From: CAVSDF01 sp963726715
GTDB lineage: Bacteria > Bacteroidota > Rhodothermia > Rhodothermales > BA12
Assembly: GCA_963726715.1 (NCBI GenBank)
Contig: CAVSDF010000007.1
Span: 286,040-350,039, forward strand
Reading direction: 5' to 3'
DNA length: 64,000 nucleotides
The notes under the pieces were generated by a model. The model searched no databases. It worked only from the letters and a program-made list of their open reading frames with translations, and was not told the DNA's origin. This document shows positions 35,804 through 44,805 of the stretch, in pieces; position 1 is the stretch's first letter, and each line of letters starts with the position of its first letter. The position numbers were made by a program, and so were the translations under genes.

Positions 35804-36367
35804 TCAGGCGGTGTCGGCTTTGTAGCGCCGGAGGTAGCGATTGCGCCGCGTGGCCTTCTTCTGCCGCGACGTGAACGTCTCGGTCTGCGAGTGGCAGTTG
35901 GGGCAGAGGAGCCGGAGATTGGCCGGCAGGTTGTGGTCCGAGTTGCCGTCGATGTGGTCGAGTTGGAGGGTGAGCGGGCGTTCGTTGTGCACAGGCGGTG
36001 CGCCGCAGAGCGCGCAGCGGTGCCCACGCACGCGGGCGAGGTAGCGCTTCAGCGTCTTCGGCTCGCTCACCTCGCCCCGCTGATCGCATCGGCCCCATCG
36101 ACGACGTGTGTTCGCCTGCGCACTCGAGCTTGCCGTGCAGCCTCGATACGTTCCCGGCGGGTCAAACTGCGTCCAGTCGGATGAATGGGTAGTGGCACGC
36201 GTGTAGTTGAGCGTCGCACGAACATCACCGCCGATGACGCGGGTGTTATCAGATGGAGCGAGTGAGCAACTCGGTTGGGCAACGTTGTTGAGCGTCGCCG
36301 CGCACGACCGGCTGCAGAACACGCGCCGGGGCCCGATCGGGGCGTTGCACTGCCTGCAGGTGCTCAT
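35804..36367 (-). CDS. HNH endonuclease with N-terminal zinc ribbon
   Basis: 187 residues. An N-terminal zinc-finger (CRQCNAPIGPRRVFCSRSC) is followed by a ~90-residue unconserved linker and a C-terminal HNH nuclease: CALCGAPP, LTLQLDHIDGNSDHNLPANL (catalytic His in the DH pair), RLLCPNCHSQT. It is probably a small DNA nuclease of phage or mobile origin, as many free-standing HNH proteins are. The linker and N-terminus (36080-36360) are less GC-biased than neighbours. It lies 28 bases downstream of tRNA-Val on the same strand and may be read through from the tRNA promoter. Confidence 0.85.
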   Translation of the reverse strand: MSTCRQCNAPIGPRRVFCSRSCAATLNNVAQPSCSLAPSDNTRVIGGDVRATLNYTRATTHSSDWTQFDPPGTYRGCTASSSAQANTRRRWGRCDQRGEVSEPKTLKRYLARVRGHRCALCGAPPVHNERPLTLQLDHIDGNSDHNLPANLRLLCPNCHSQTETFTSRQKKATRRNRYLRRYKADTA

Positions 36368-36395
36368 CTCAGAAGCCGTCCGGAGGAAGGAGGGG

Positions 36396-36469
36396 TGGGT
36401 CCGGTCGGGCTCGAACCGACGACCTTTCGGATGTAAACCGAATGCTCTAACCAACTGAGCTACAGACCC
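36396..36469 (-). tRNA. tRNA-Val (anticodon TAC)
   Basis: A 74-base cloverleaf on the minus strand. The acceptor gggtctg/cggaccc has one G-T pair. The D-arm is agctcagttggttagagc, the anticodon arm is ttcgg-tttacat-ccgaa giving TAC, and the T-arm contains ggttcgagccc. CCA is not encoded. It is followed by the HNH gene. Confidence 0.94.
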
Positions 36470-36504
36470 GAGGGGCAGGGCGTGCTGCCCGCCCTGAAAC
36501 TACG

Positions 36505-36534
36505 AAGGGGGCCTGGCGCGGGCCAGACCCCCTT
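36505..36534 (-). terminator. Hairpin between tRNA-Gly and tRNA-Val
   Basis: A 12-bp stem with one mismatch (aagggggcctggc against gccagacccccctt-type arm) and a four-base loop, starting five bases after the tRNA-Gly 3' end. It may separate the two tRNA transcripts or serve as a processing element. Confidence 0.5.
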
Positions 36535-36538
36535 GCGG

Positions 36539-36611
<73 letters not shown>

Positions 36612-36737
36612 AGTCGGAGGCCGAACATACGGCAGGTTTTCGGCGAAGAACAAGAGCCGCCCGCCCGGTGCGCCGCGCCGTCGTATTTTCACCGGCCTGT
36701 CTCCGTCTGAACTCCGGGCCTCCGCGCCCCACACGCC

Positions 36738-36893
36738 ATGAAACGCACTTACCAGCCGAGCCGCCGCAAGCGCGCCAACACGCACGGCTTCCGCCTGCGC
36801 ATGTCCACCAAGAACGGCCGCAAGATCCTCGCCCGCCGCCGCGCCAACGGCCGCATGCGCCTGTCGATCAGCGACTCGAAGCCGAGCAAGTGA
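36738..36893 (+). CDS. rpmH: Ribosomal protein bL34
   Basis: 51 residues, MKRTYQPSRRKRANTHGF onward through RMSTKNGRKILARRRANGR, ending DSKPSK: a complete bL34 with the usual highly basic pattern. It is the first gene of the classic rpmH-rnpA-yidC-mnmE-mnmG-rsmG series found near many bacterial origins. A tattttca box at about 36692-36699 may be part of its promoter. The stop codon overlaps the rnpA GTG start (GTGA), so translation is coupled. Confidence 0.97.
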   Translation: MKRTYQPSRRKRANTHGFRLRMSTKNGRKILARRRANGRMRLSISDSKPSK

Positions 36894-37525
36894 GCCGCGA
36901 CGGCGGCGCCGCTGCCGCACCTGCCGCCGCACTGTCCTCTGGTGAGCGGCCTGCGCCGTCGGCGCGGTTTCCGCGTCGGCTGCGGCTCAAGCAGCGCCGC
37001 CTGATGCGCCCGCTCTTCGCGCGCGGCCGCGGCGCGTCTGCATCGAAGCAGGGGCCCGGTGAGCGCGTCTCGGTAGCGCCGGGGGGAGAGGTGGTGACGG
37101 CGGCCGCGGGCTGCGTCCGCCTGCTCGCCCGCCGCTCGCCCGCGTCGGTGATCGCTGCCGGTCCGTATCCGGGGACGCCGCTCGGAGTGCCGATGCAGGT
37201 GGCCTTCGTGCCCGGACGGCAGCCGTCCGCCGTCGTTCGCAACCGCGTTCGCCGCAGTTTCCGCGAGGTCTACCGCGTCCACCACGGACGTCTGGTGGAC
37301 CTCGCGCCGTTTCAGGCCGTCGCGGCCGTCGGTGACGGCCTTGTCGTGGCGATCCTGTTTCGCGGCACCGTCGGGGCCGATCTGCACGCGCTCGTCTCCC
37401 GCGACCTTCCGCGCGCGTTCGAGAGGCTCGGCCCGCTCCTCGCGTCCGTGCCCGCCACGTCGGCACCGGCGCCTGACGCACCTCCCGCCGCATCTTCGCA
37501 CAACCGGCCCGCGCCTCTCGCGTAG
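36890..37525 (+). CDS. rnpA: Ribonuclease P protein component
   Basis: The protein subunit of RNase P, which assists the RNA in maturing tRNA 5' ends. The hallmark RNRVRRSFREVYRVHHGRL (central) and QVAFVPGRQPSAVV before it identify the family. There is no ATG in the conserved part. A GTG at 36890 overlapping the rpmH stop gives 211 residues. That is about 90 more than usual, with an Ala/Gly-rich N-terminal leader, an insertion around PGERVSVAPGG, and a Pro/Ala-rich C-terminal tail. The yidD gene, often found between rnpA and yidC, is absent. Confidence 0.93.
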   Translation: MSRDGGAAAAPAAALSSGERPAPSARFPRRLRLKQRRLMRPLFARGRGASASKQGPGERVSVAPGGEVVTAAAGCVRLLARRSPASVIAAGPYPGTPLGVPMQVAFVPGRQPSAVVRNRVRRSFREVYRVHHGRLVDLAPFQAVAAVGDGLVVAILFRGTVGADLHALVSRDLPRAFERLGPLLASVPATSAPAPDAPPAASSHNRPAPLA

Positions 37526-37581
37526 CCGCTGCGTTCCGTTTCCGCCTGCGCCGACGCGCGCAGGCCCACTTTCCGCGCCCG

Positions 37582-39409
37582 ATGGACCGCAACACGCTCA
37601 CGGCGACCGCCCTCATCGCCCTCATTCTCGTTCTGTGGTTCACGGTCTTCCGTCCGACGCCGCCTGCGCCCGGGCCGCCCGCCGCTGCTGACACGACCGC
37701 CACGTTCGCCGATATGCCGGCATCGCGCGTCGATGCGCTCGCCGCGGCCGACACGACGCTCGGCGCCGCTGCGAGTGGCGAGGCCCGGACGGTGACCGTC
37801 GAGACGGAGCGCTACACGGCGACGTTCTCGACGAAGGGCGCCACGCTCACCGGCTTCCGCCTCAAAAACCACACGCGCCCCGACCGCACGACGCCCATCT
37901 CGATCGTCGATACGGCGCAGGCGGGCGCCCTCGGCCTCGTCTTCTCGACGCCGCAGAACCGCACCGTCGACACCCGCGCGCTGTTCTTCGAGACGACCGC
38001 CCCGGCGACGGTCAGCCGTCACCGCCGACTCGGTCGTCGTGCCCTTCGAGGCGCGCATCGCCGACGGCGGCGTGCTGCGGATGAGCTACGTCTTCCACCC
38101 GGACGACTACCTCGTCGGCCTGCGCATCGAGCGCGAGAACGCGGCGGCGTACGCGAGCGGCGGCTACGAGGTCGTCTGGTACGGCGCCGTGCCGTTCGCC
38201 GAAGACGAGCACAAGGACGAGGTGATGCGCAGCGGCGTCTTCACGCGCTCGGCGGGCGAAGTGCTCGGCTTCCACATGACCAAAGACCCGACGACCTCGA
38301 AGACGTTCTCGGGGCAGGTCGACTGGGTGGCCGTCAAGAACAAGTTCTTCATCGCCGCCCTGCTGCCGTCCCGCGAGACGCGCAGCGCCGAACTCGAAGG
38401 CATCCGCACCGGCGAGGCCGGCGCTGAGGACGCCACGCTCGACTTCTCCGCCCGCCTCGACATGGCGCCCCTCGCCGACGGCGCCGTCGACCGGTACCGC
38501 CTCTACCTCGGGCCGATGGAGTACCTCGGCCTCCGGCGCGTCGGCGGCGACCTGTACGACACGATCGACTTCGGCTGGGACTGGATGGAGTGGATGACGC
38601 GGCCCATCGCCAAGCTCGTTTTCGTGCCGTTCTTCTCGTTCTTCGGCGGCCTGTTCGGGAGCTACGGCCTCGTCCTGATTCTCTTCGCCTTCGCCATCAA
38701 GTTCGTCACGCACCCGCTCACGCGGACGCAGGCCAAGTCGATGCTCAAGATGCGCGCCGTCGGGCCGCGCCTGAAGACGATCAAGGAGCGCTACAAGGAC
38801 GACCCGCAGAAGCAGCAGCAGGCGACGATGGCGCTCTACAAGCAGGCCGGCGTGAACCCGCTCGGCGGTTGCCTGCCGATGCTGCTCCAGTACCCGGTGC
38901 TCATCGCGCTCTACCAGTACATCCCGCAGTCCATCTTCCTGCGGCAGGCGCCGTTCCTGTGGGCCAAGGACCTCTCGGCGCCCGACCCGATCCTGCACCT
39001 GCCGTTCGAGGTGCCGCTCTACGGCCACTCGGTCGCCGGTTTCACGCTGCTGATGGGCATTGCGCTCGTCGTGCAGATGCGCGTGCAGATGAAGAACCAG
39101 CCGGTGAGCAGCCCGGAGCAGGAGGCGCAGATGAAGATCATGCAGTGGATTTTCCCCCTCATGCTGTTCGTCTTCTTCAACAAGGCCGCGTCCGGACTGA
39201 GTCTCTACTACCTGTTCTACAACATCTTCTCGGCACTCGAACAGTGGTGGATTCGCGCGTCGACGCCCATCGCCGAGCTTCCCGACGAAGACGCCGAGCC
39301 GGTCGCCAAGGCGCCGTCCGGTCCGCGTTCGACGCCGCCGAAGCGCAAGCTCGAAGCGCAGGTCGCCGGTGCCGCCAAGGCGACGCCCTCGAACGGCCGC
39401 CGCAAGTAA
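37582..39409 (+). CDS. yidC: Membrane protein insertase YidC (one frame break)
   Basis: About 609 codons. The N-terminal anchor (LTATALIALILVLWFTVF) and large periplasmic domain (RYTATFSTKGATLTGFRLKN) are followed by the conserved insertase core: FGGLFGSYGLVLILFAFAIK, KFVTHPLTRTQAKSMLKM, YKQAGVNPLGGCLPMLLQYP, and MLFVFFNKAASGLSLYYLFYN. It inserts proteins into the inner membrane alone or with SecYEG. The frame changes once at about 38013-38020, in the periplasmic domain (PATVS|VTADSVVVPFEA); the locus is 3n+1. The C-terminus is basic, as expected for ribosome contact. Confidence 0.94.
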
Positions 39410-39430
39410 GCGCCGCCGCCCTCCGCCGCC

Positions 39431-39463
39431 GAACCTGGCAGGTCCTTCCGATCTGTCAGGTTC
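39431..39463 (+). terminator. Hairpin between yidC and mnmE
   Basis: An 11-bp stem with one G-T pair (gaacctggcag against ctgtcaggttc) and an 11-base loop, 21 bases before the mnmE ATG. It could be an attenuator, or could mask the mnmE start region. Confidence 0.5.
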
Positions 39464-39483
39464 GCTCGTTTCACCCCCGCCCG

Positions 39484-40881
39484 ATGCTCACCGACACCAT
39501 CGCCGCGATCGCCACGGCGCCCGGACGCGCGGCCCTCGCCATCGTCCGGGTCTCCGGTGTGGATGCGATCGGCGTCGTGGACCGGTGCTTTGGCGGGCGT
39601 CTCGCTGCCGCCGAGTCGCACACAGCGCACGTCGGGCTGCTGCGGCACCCGGCGACTGGTGAGCGGATCGACGAGGTCGTGGTGACGGTCTTCCGCGCGC
39701 CGCGCACGGCGACGGGGGAGGACGTGGCCGAGGTGACGACGCACGGCGGCGACCTCGCGCCCGCGCTCGTGATGGACGCGCTCGTGGCGGCAGGCGCGCG
39801 TCCGGCGGGGCCGGGGGAGTTCACGATGCGGGCATTTCTGAACGGAAAGCGCGACCTGACGCAGGCGGAGGCCGTCGCCGACCTCATCCACGCCTCATCG
39901 GTGCGGGCGCACCGCGTCGCCCTCGCGCACGTCCGTGGCGACTACGCGCGCCACCTCGGGGGCCTGCGCGACGGGCTCGTCGAGCTGGCGGCGCTCGTCG
40001 AACTCGAACTGGACTTCGCCGACGAAGACGTGGCCTTCGCCGACCGCGCCGCCCTCGCCGCGCTCCTCGACCGCGCTCACGCGACGCTCTCCGACCTCGT
40101 CGGCTCGTACCGAACGGGCGCCGTGCTGCGCGACGGACTCAGTGTGGCGCTCGTCGGGCGGCCGAACGCGGGCAAGTCGACGCTCCTGAACGCGCTCGTC
40201 GGCCACGACCGCGCCATCGTCTCGCCGACGCCCGGCACGACCCGCGACGACATCGAAGCCGAGGCCGAACTCGGCGGTGTCCGCATCCGCTTCGTCGACA
40301 CCGCCGGCCTCCGCGACACCGACGACGCCATCGAGGCCGAAGGCGTGCGCCGCGCCCGCGCCCGCGCCGCCCGCGCCGACGTGCTCGTCTACGCCTGCGA
40401 CCTCACCCGCGCTGCAACAGACGGCGACGCGCTCGACGCCGACGAGCGCGCGTGGCTCGCCGACTACCGCCGCGCGCATCCGGAGACGCCCGTCGTGATC
40501 GCCGCCACCAAGCGCGACCTCTCGCCCGGCGCGCCGCTCCCGGACGCGCCCAGCGCCGCCTCGGTCGTCGGGTTGGCCGCTGCAGTGCCGGACGATATGG
40601 GCGTGCGACGCCTGATCGAGGCCCTCGTCGCCCTCGCCGTCGGCGCCGACCGCGACGAGCGCCCGGTCGTCACCAACGCGCGCCACCAGCACCACCTGAG
40701 CGCCGCCCTCGCCGCCGTCGAGCGTGCCCGCGCGGCCCTCGGGGCTGACATCGGGCACGGCGGCGACCTTCTCGCGCTCGACCTCCGCGCCGCCCTCGAT
40801 GCGCTCGGCGAGATCACCGGCGCCGTCACCCGCGACGACATCCTCGGCGCCGTCTTCGGCCGCTTCTGCATCGGCAAGTGA
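39484..40881 (+). CDS. mnmE: tRNA modification GTPase MnmE
   Basis: 465 residues. With MnmG it makes the 5-carboxymethylaminomethyl group on wobble uridines. The N-terminal tetrahydrofolate-binding domain (DTIAAIATAPGRAALAIVRV, GPGEFTMRAFLNGKRDLTQAEAVADLI) precedes a G domain with GRPNAGKST (~225), GTTRDD, DTAGLRDT and ATKRDL. The C-terminus is the essential FCIGK. The ATG at 39484 gives the standard start. All motifs are intact. mnmG lies 55 bases downstream. Confidence 0.97.
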   Translation: MLTDTIAAIATAPGRAALAIVRVSGVDAIGVVDRCFGGRLAAAESHTAHVGLLRHPATGERIDEVVVTVFRAPRTATGEDVAEVTTHGGDLAPALVMDALVAAGARPAGPGEFTMRAFLNGKRDLTQAEAVADLIHASSVRAHRVALAHVRGDYARHLGGLRDGLVELAALVELELDFADEDVAFADRAALAALLDRAHATLSDLVGSYRTGAVLRDGLSVALVGRPNAGKSTLLNALVGHDRAIVSPTPGTTRDDIEAEAELGGVRIRFVDTAGLRDTDDAIEAEGVRRARARAARADVLVYACDLTRAATDGDALDADERAWLADYRRAHPETPVVIAATKRDLSPGAPLPDAPSAASVVGLAAAVPDDMGVRRLIEALVALAVGADRDERPVVTNARHQHHLSAALAAVERARAALGADIGHGGDLLALDLRAALDALGEITGAVTRDDILGAVFGRFCIGK

Positions 40882-40936
40882 CGGCGCACTCGGCCCGTTT
40901 CGGACCGCAGCCGCCGCTGCTGGCGTTCAGGCCCGC

Positions 40937-42868
40937 ATGATGCATCTCACAGACACAGCGCATGACTACGACGTGATCGTCGTCGGGGGCGGCCACGCGG
41001 GGGCGGAGGCGGCGCACGCGGCGGCGCGGCTCGGCGCGCGGACGCTGCTCGTGACCGGCTCGCTCGACCGGATCGGTCAGATGTCGTGCAACCCGGCCAT
41101 CGGCGGCGTCGGCAAGGGGCAGATCGTGCGCGAAATCGACGCGCTCGGGGGGCTGATGGGACGTGCCGCCGATCAGACGGGCATCCAGTTTCGGATGCTC
41201 AACCGCGGCAAGGGCGCCGCCGTGCACAGTCCGCGCGCGCAGTGCGACCGGATGCGCTACGCTGAGGCCGTGCGCGCGCTCCTCGAAGACACACCGGGCC
41301 TGTTCATGCGCGCCGACACGGTCGTCGACCTCGTCACCGAGCCGACCGAAGACGGACGGCACGCGGTTCGAGGCGTCGTGACCGGTCTCGGACGCACGAT
41401 CCGCGCCCGAGCGGTCGTCCTCACGAGCGGCACGTTCCTCGGCGGCGTCGTCCACGTCGGCGAGCGGCAGCAGGGCGGGGGGCGGATGGGCGAGGCGCCC
41501 GCGCTCGGCCTCACCGCCGCGCTGCATCGTCGGGGCATCGAGAGTGGACGCCTCAAAACGGGCACGCCGCCACGCCTCGACGGGCGCACGCTCGATTACG
41601 CGCAGATGGACGAGCAGGTCGGCGACGCCGATCCGTCGCCGTTCTCGTTCCTCAGCGACGCGCTCCCGTCTCGCACCGTCTCATGCTGGATCACGCACAC
41701 GAACCCGGAGACGCACGCGATCCTGCGCACCGGCTTCGACCGCAGCCCGATGTTCGCCGGACGCATCGAAGGGCGCGGGCCGCGCTACTGCCCGTCGGTC
41801 GAGGACAAGATCGACCGGTTCGCGGACAAGGACCGCCACCAGCTGTTCGTCGAGCCGGAGGGCCTCGCCACGCACGAGATCTACCTCAACGGCTTCTCGA
41901 CGAGCCTGCCCGAAGACGTGCAGGTGGCAGCGCTGCGCACGATTCCGGGCCTGGAGCGCGCCCACGTGCTCCGTCCCGGCTACGCCATCGAGTACGACTA
42001 CTTCCCGCCGCATCAGCTCCGCTACACGCTGGAGACGAAGGCGGTCGACGGCCTCTTCCTCGCCGGGCAGATCAACGGGACGACCGGCTACGAGGAGGCT
42101 GCGGGGCAGGGGCTTCTCGCAGGAGTCAACGCGGCGCGTCGGCTCTGTGGGGATTACGGACTCGTGCTGCGGCGCGACCAGGCCTACCTCGGCGTCCTCG
42201 TCGACGACCTCGTGTCGAAGGGGACGGACGAGCCGTACCGCATGTTCACGAGCCGCGCCGAGCATCGTCTGATGCTCCGTCACGACAACGCCGACCTCCG
42301 CCTGACCCCCATCGGCCACGAACTCGGCCTCGCCTCCGCCGAACGCGCGGCCCGCGTCTCGGCCCGACGTGATGCCCTCAGCCGATTGCTCTGCACTCTG
42401 CGCGAGACCTCGGTGCAGCCGGACGACGTGAACCCGTTTCTTGAAGCGTCCGGATCGTCGCCGATCCCGCAACCGGTCCGGCTGTCGACGCTTGCCCCTC
42501 GTCCAGAACTGCCGCTCGGTGCGCTTCTCGATGCGGCGGGGCAGGCCGCGCTCGTCCCCGGTCTGCCGGGTCTCGACGATCTCGTGCGTCTCGCGGAGAC
42601 CGAGATCAAGTACGCCGGGTACCTCGAACGCGAAGCCGTCATTGCCGCTCGGATGCAGGCGATGGAGGCGCAGCGCCTCCCGCTCGCGCTCGACTACGCC
42701 CTCCTCACTGCTCTCTCGTACGAAGCCCGCGAGTCCCTGACGCGTATCCGTCCTGGCACGCTCGGGCAAGCCTCGCGCCTCCCCGGCGTCCGCGCCGCCG
42801 ACGTGCAGGTGCTGATGGTGCTGCTCCGTCGGGGCGGCGTTTCACGTGAAACAATCTCTGTCGAATGA
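40937..42868 (+). CDS. mnmG: tRNA uridine 5-carboxymethylaminomethyl enzyme MnmG (GidA)
   Basis: 643 residues. It is the FAD/NADH partner of MnmE. The FAD motif VVGGGHAGAEAAHAAARLG lies at the N-terminus, followed by SCNPAIGGVGKGQIVREIDALGG, GTFLGGVVHVG, KTGTPPRLDG, YCPSVEDKI, GLATHEIYLNG, GQINGTTGYEEAAGQG and YRMFTSRAEHRL; all are canonical. Either ATG at 40937 or 40940 may start it. The last codons (GVSRET) contain a perfect parS sequence. The stop overlaps the rsmG start (ATGA). Confidence 0.97.
   Translation: MMHLTDTAHDYDVIVVGGGHAGAEAAHAAARLGARTLLVTGSLDRIGQMSCNPAIGGVGKGQIVREIDALGGLMGRAADQTGIQFRMLNRGKGAAVHSPRAQCDRMRYAEAVRALLEDTPGLFMRADTVVDLVTEPTEDGRHAVRGVVTGLGRTIRARAVVLTSGTFLGGVVHVGERQQGGGRMGEAPALGLTAALHRRGIESGRLKTGTPPRLDGRTLDYAQMDEQVGDADPSPFSFLSDALPSRTVSCWITHTNPETHAILRTGFDRSPMFAGRIEGRGPRYCPSVEDKIDRFADKDRHQLFVEPEGLATHEIYLNGFSTSLPEDVQVAALRTIPGLERAHVLRPGYAIEYDYFPPHQLRYTLETKAVDGLFLAGQINGTTGYEEAAGQGLLAGVNAARRLCGDYGLVLRRDQAYLGVLVDDLVSKGTDEPYRMFTSRAEHRLMLRHDNADLRLTPIGHELGLASAERAARVSARRDALSRLLCTLRETSVQPDDVNPFLEASGSSPIPQPVRLSTLAPRPELPLGALLDAAGQAALVPGLPGLDDLVRLAETEIKYAGYLEREAVIAARMQAMEAQRLPLALDYALLTALSYEARESLTRIRPGTLGQASRLPGVRAADVQVLMVLLRRGGVSRETISVE
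42838..42853. other. parS site (ParB-binding centromere sequence), in mnmG
   Basis: cGTTTCACGTGAAACa: a perfect 14-base palindrome matching the near-universal chromosomal parS consensus TGTTTCACGTGAAACA. It lies in the 3' end of mnmG, a common location for parS in bacteria with origin-linked gidAB genes. Confidence 0.85.
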
Positions 42869-43518
42869 CCTCCATAGCCGTTCTCGTCCGCCGCGCAGGC
42901 CTAACGCTTCCCGATGGTGCCGCCGAGCGCCTCGACGACTACGCCGCACGGCTCGCCGACGCCAACGCCCGCGTCAATCTCGTGGCCCGCACCGATGTGC
43001 GCCACATCGCCGAGCACCACGTCCTGCACAGTCTCGTGCTCACGCGGCGCTCGTTTCCGGACGGCGCGACGGTCGTCGATTGGGGCACGGGAGGCGGACT
43101 GCCACTCATCCCGCTTGCCATCTGCTTCCCCGAGGTGGCGTTCGTCGGCGTCGATTCGGTCGAAAAGAAGACGCTCACTGTGCGGGCGATAGCACGGGCG
43201 ATGGGCCTGACGAACGTCGAGACGTGGCACGGACGGGCGGAAGACTACCATGAGCCGCACACGCACTCGGTGAGCCGGGCGACGGCTCCCCTCGCCACGC
43301 TCTGGTCGTGGCACGCGCCGGGCGCAGCCGAGGCCGATGCCGTGGAGGGCGCGTGGCCGCCGGGCCTCGTCGCGCTCAAAGGCGGCGACCTGACCGCCGA
43401 GATCGACGACCTCCACACCAACGCGCCGGGCTTCGTTGCCGATGTCGAGCCGGTCGGGCTGCCGGGGGCCTACTTCGCCGACAAGCACATCGTGACGGTG
43501 ACGCAGGTGCGGGGATGA
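42865..43518 (+). CDS. rsmG: 16S rRNA m7G527 methyltransferase RsmG (GidB)
   Basis: 217 residues. The SAM-binding motif is VVDWGTGGGLPLIPLAI (about residue 70), followed by FVGVDSVEKKT and the RsmG pattern NVETWHGRAED, then SRATAPLATL (the usual VSRAVAPL) and ALKGGDL. It methylates G527 of 16S rRNA; loss gives low-level streptomycin resistance in other bacteria. It overlaps the mnmG stop by ATGA. It is the last gene of the rpmH-to-rsmG run. Confidence 0.96.
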   Translation: MTSIAVLVRRAGLTLPDGAAERLDDYAARLADANARVNLVARTDVRHIAEHHVLHSLVLTRRSFPDGATVVDWGTGGGLPLIPLAICFPEVAFVGVDSVEKKTLTVRAIARAMGLTNVETWHGRAEDYHEPHTHSVSRATAPLATLWSWHAPGAAEADAVEGAWPPGLVALKGGDLTAEIDDLHTNAPGFVADVEPVGLPGAYFADKHIVTVTQVRG

Positions 43519-43689
43519 AGGGCCTTCGCCGTTCGGAGATCGGAGGTGGAGTTCAATGTGGCGATGACGCGCGGCGTGGAGACTGCTCAGGCGAAACCCA
43601 CTGGCTCGACAAGGCGCAGGTTTGCGGTGTGACGCGGGAGACGTTGCCGCGCTGGCGCGTATCCTAGACCGGCTTCACCCTTCGCCCCG

Positions 43690-44667
43690 ATGCCCAACGC
43701 CGAGCGCGTGCTCAACCGGACCGAGCGGCTCTTCGCCCTCGTCCTGCTCCTCCAGCAGAACAGCAACCTGACTTCGCGTGGGCTTGCGAAGCGGTTCGCC
43801 GTCTCGCGCCGCACCATCTTCCGCGACCTCCGCGCCCTCGCCGAATCCGGTGTGCCCCTCACCTACGCCGAGGGCGGCGGCTACGAGATTCTGGAGGGCT
43901 ACCAGCTGCCGCCGCTCATGCTGACCGCACGTGAGGCGGCGACGCTGCTCATCGGCGCCGAGTTCGTCAAGCTCCAGCCTGATGTGTCGCTGCGCAAGGA
44001 TGCCGATCAGGTCGGGCTCAAGATTGCCCAGGTGCTTCCCGACGAAGTGCGGACGTACGTCGAGCGGCTGCGCGATGCGACCGTCCTCGACCCGTACTGG
44101 CTCCACACGAGCGAGCCGGCCGACGACGAGCAGGGGCGCTGGTACGAACTCTCGGAAGCGGTCGCCCGGCAGCGGTCGGCGATGATGGATTACTACGTGG
44201 CGAGCCGCGACGAGGTCACGCGCCGCAAGGTCGACCCGCTCGGCCTCGTCTACTACAGCGACCACTGGAACCTGATCGCCTACGACCACCTCCGCAAGGA
44301 CATCCGCAACTTCCGGCTCGACGAGATCCGATGGATGCGCATCCTCACCGACACCTTCCTGCGACCAGAGGGCTTCGATCTCGCCGCGCACCTCGAGACG
44401 CGCGGCGCCAACCTGCGAAACGAGCGCATCGTCCTTCGCTTCTCACCGCAGTCGTACCGCTGGGCACGCCGCGCGATTCCGGCCCGCATCGAGGAGGAGC
44501 GCGAGAGCGAGAACGAGGTCGATGTCACCTTCTACTTCGACAACCTCGACTACGTCGCCAAGTGGCTGCTCCGCTACGGCACGCAGGTCGAGGTCGTCGG
44601 CCCGGAAACGCTGCGCGCCAAGATGCGCGACGCCGTCGGCGAAATGGCGGTGCTCTACCAGAAGTAG
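43690..44667 (+). CDS. WYL-domain transcriptional regulator
   Basis: 325 residues. An N-terminal HTH_11/DeoR-type winged helix (TERLFALVLLLQQNSNLTSRGLAKRFAVSRRTIFRDLRALAESG, cited as TERLFALVLL ... SRRTIFRDLRALAESG) precedes a WYL domain (VYYSDHWNLIAYDHLRKDIRNFRLDEI, seen as YYSDHWNLIAYDH) and a C-terminal WCX region. WYL regulators sense nucleic acid or nucleotide ligands and often govern DNA damage or defence genes, but nothing of that kind is adjacent except mfd, which is convergent. tatcctag at about 43660 may be its -7 box. Confidence 0.9.
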   Translation: MPNAERVLNRTERLFALVLLLQQNSNLTSRGLAKRFAVSRRTIFRDLRALAESGVPLTYAEGGGYEILEGYQLPPLMLTAREAATLLIGAEFVKLQPDVSLRKDADQVGLKIAQVLPDEVRTYVERLRDATVLDPYWLHTSEPADDEQGRWYELSEAVARQRSAMMDYYVASRDEVTRRKVDPLGLVYYSDHWNLIAYDHLRKDIRNFRLDEIRWMRILTDTFLRPEGFDLAAHLETRGANLRNERIVLRFSPQSYRWARRAIPARIEEERESENEVDVTFYFDNLDYVAKWLLRYGTQVEVVGPETLRAKMRDAVGEMAVLYQK

Positions 44668-44805
44668 ACCGATTCTGGACGGCGCATGCTGAAACAAGCC
44701 ACGTGGCGCCCCGTCAGGCGATTTGAGGTCTTGACGCGGCACTCGTGCTGGACCGGTGCCGGTTCGGGCCGTCGTGAGGCGCGTCGCGCGGGATTTTGGA
44801 TTCCA

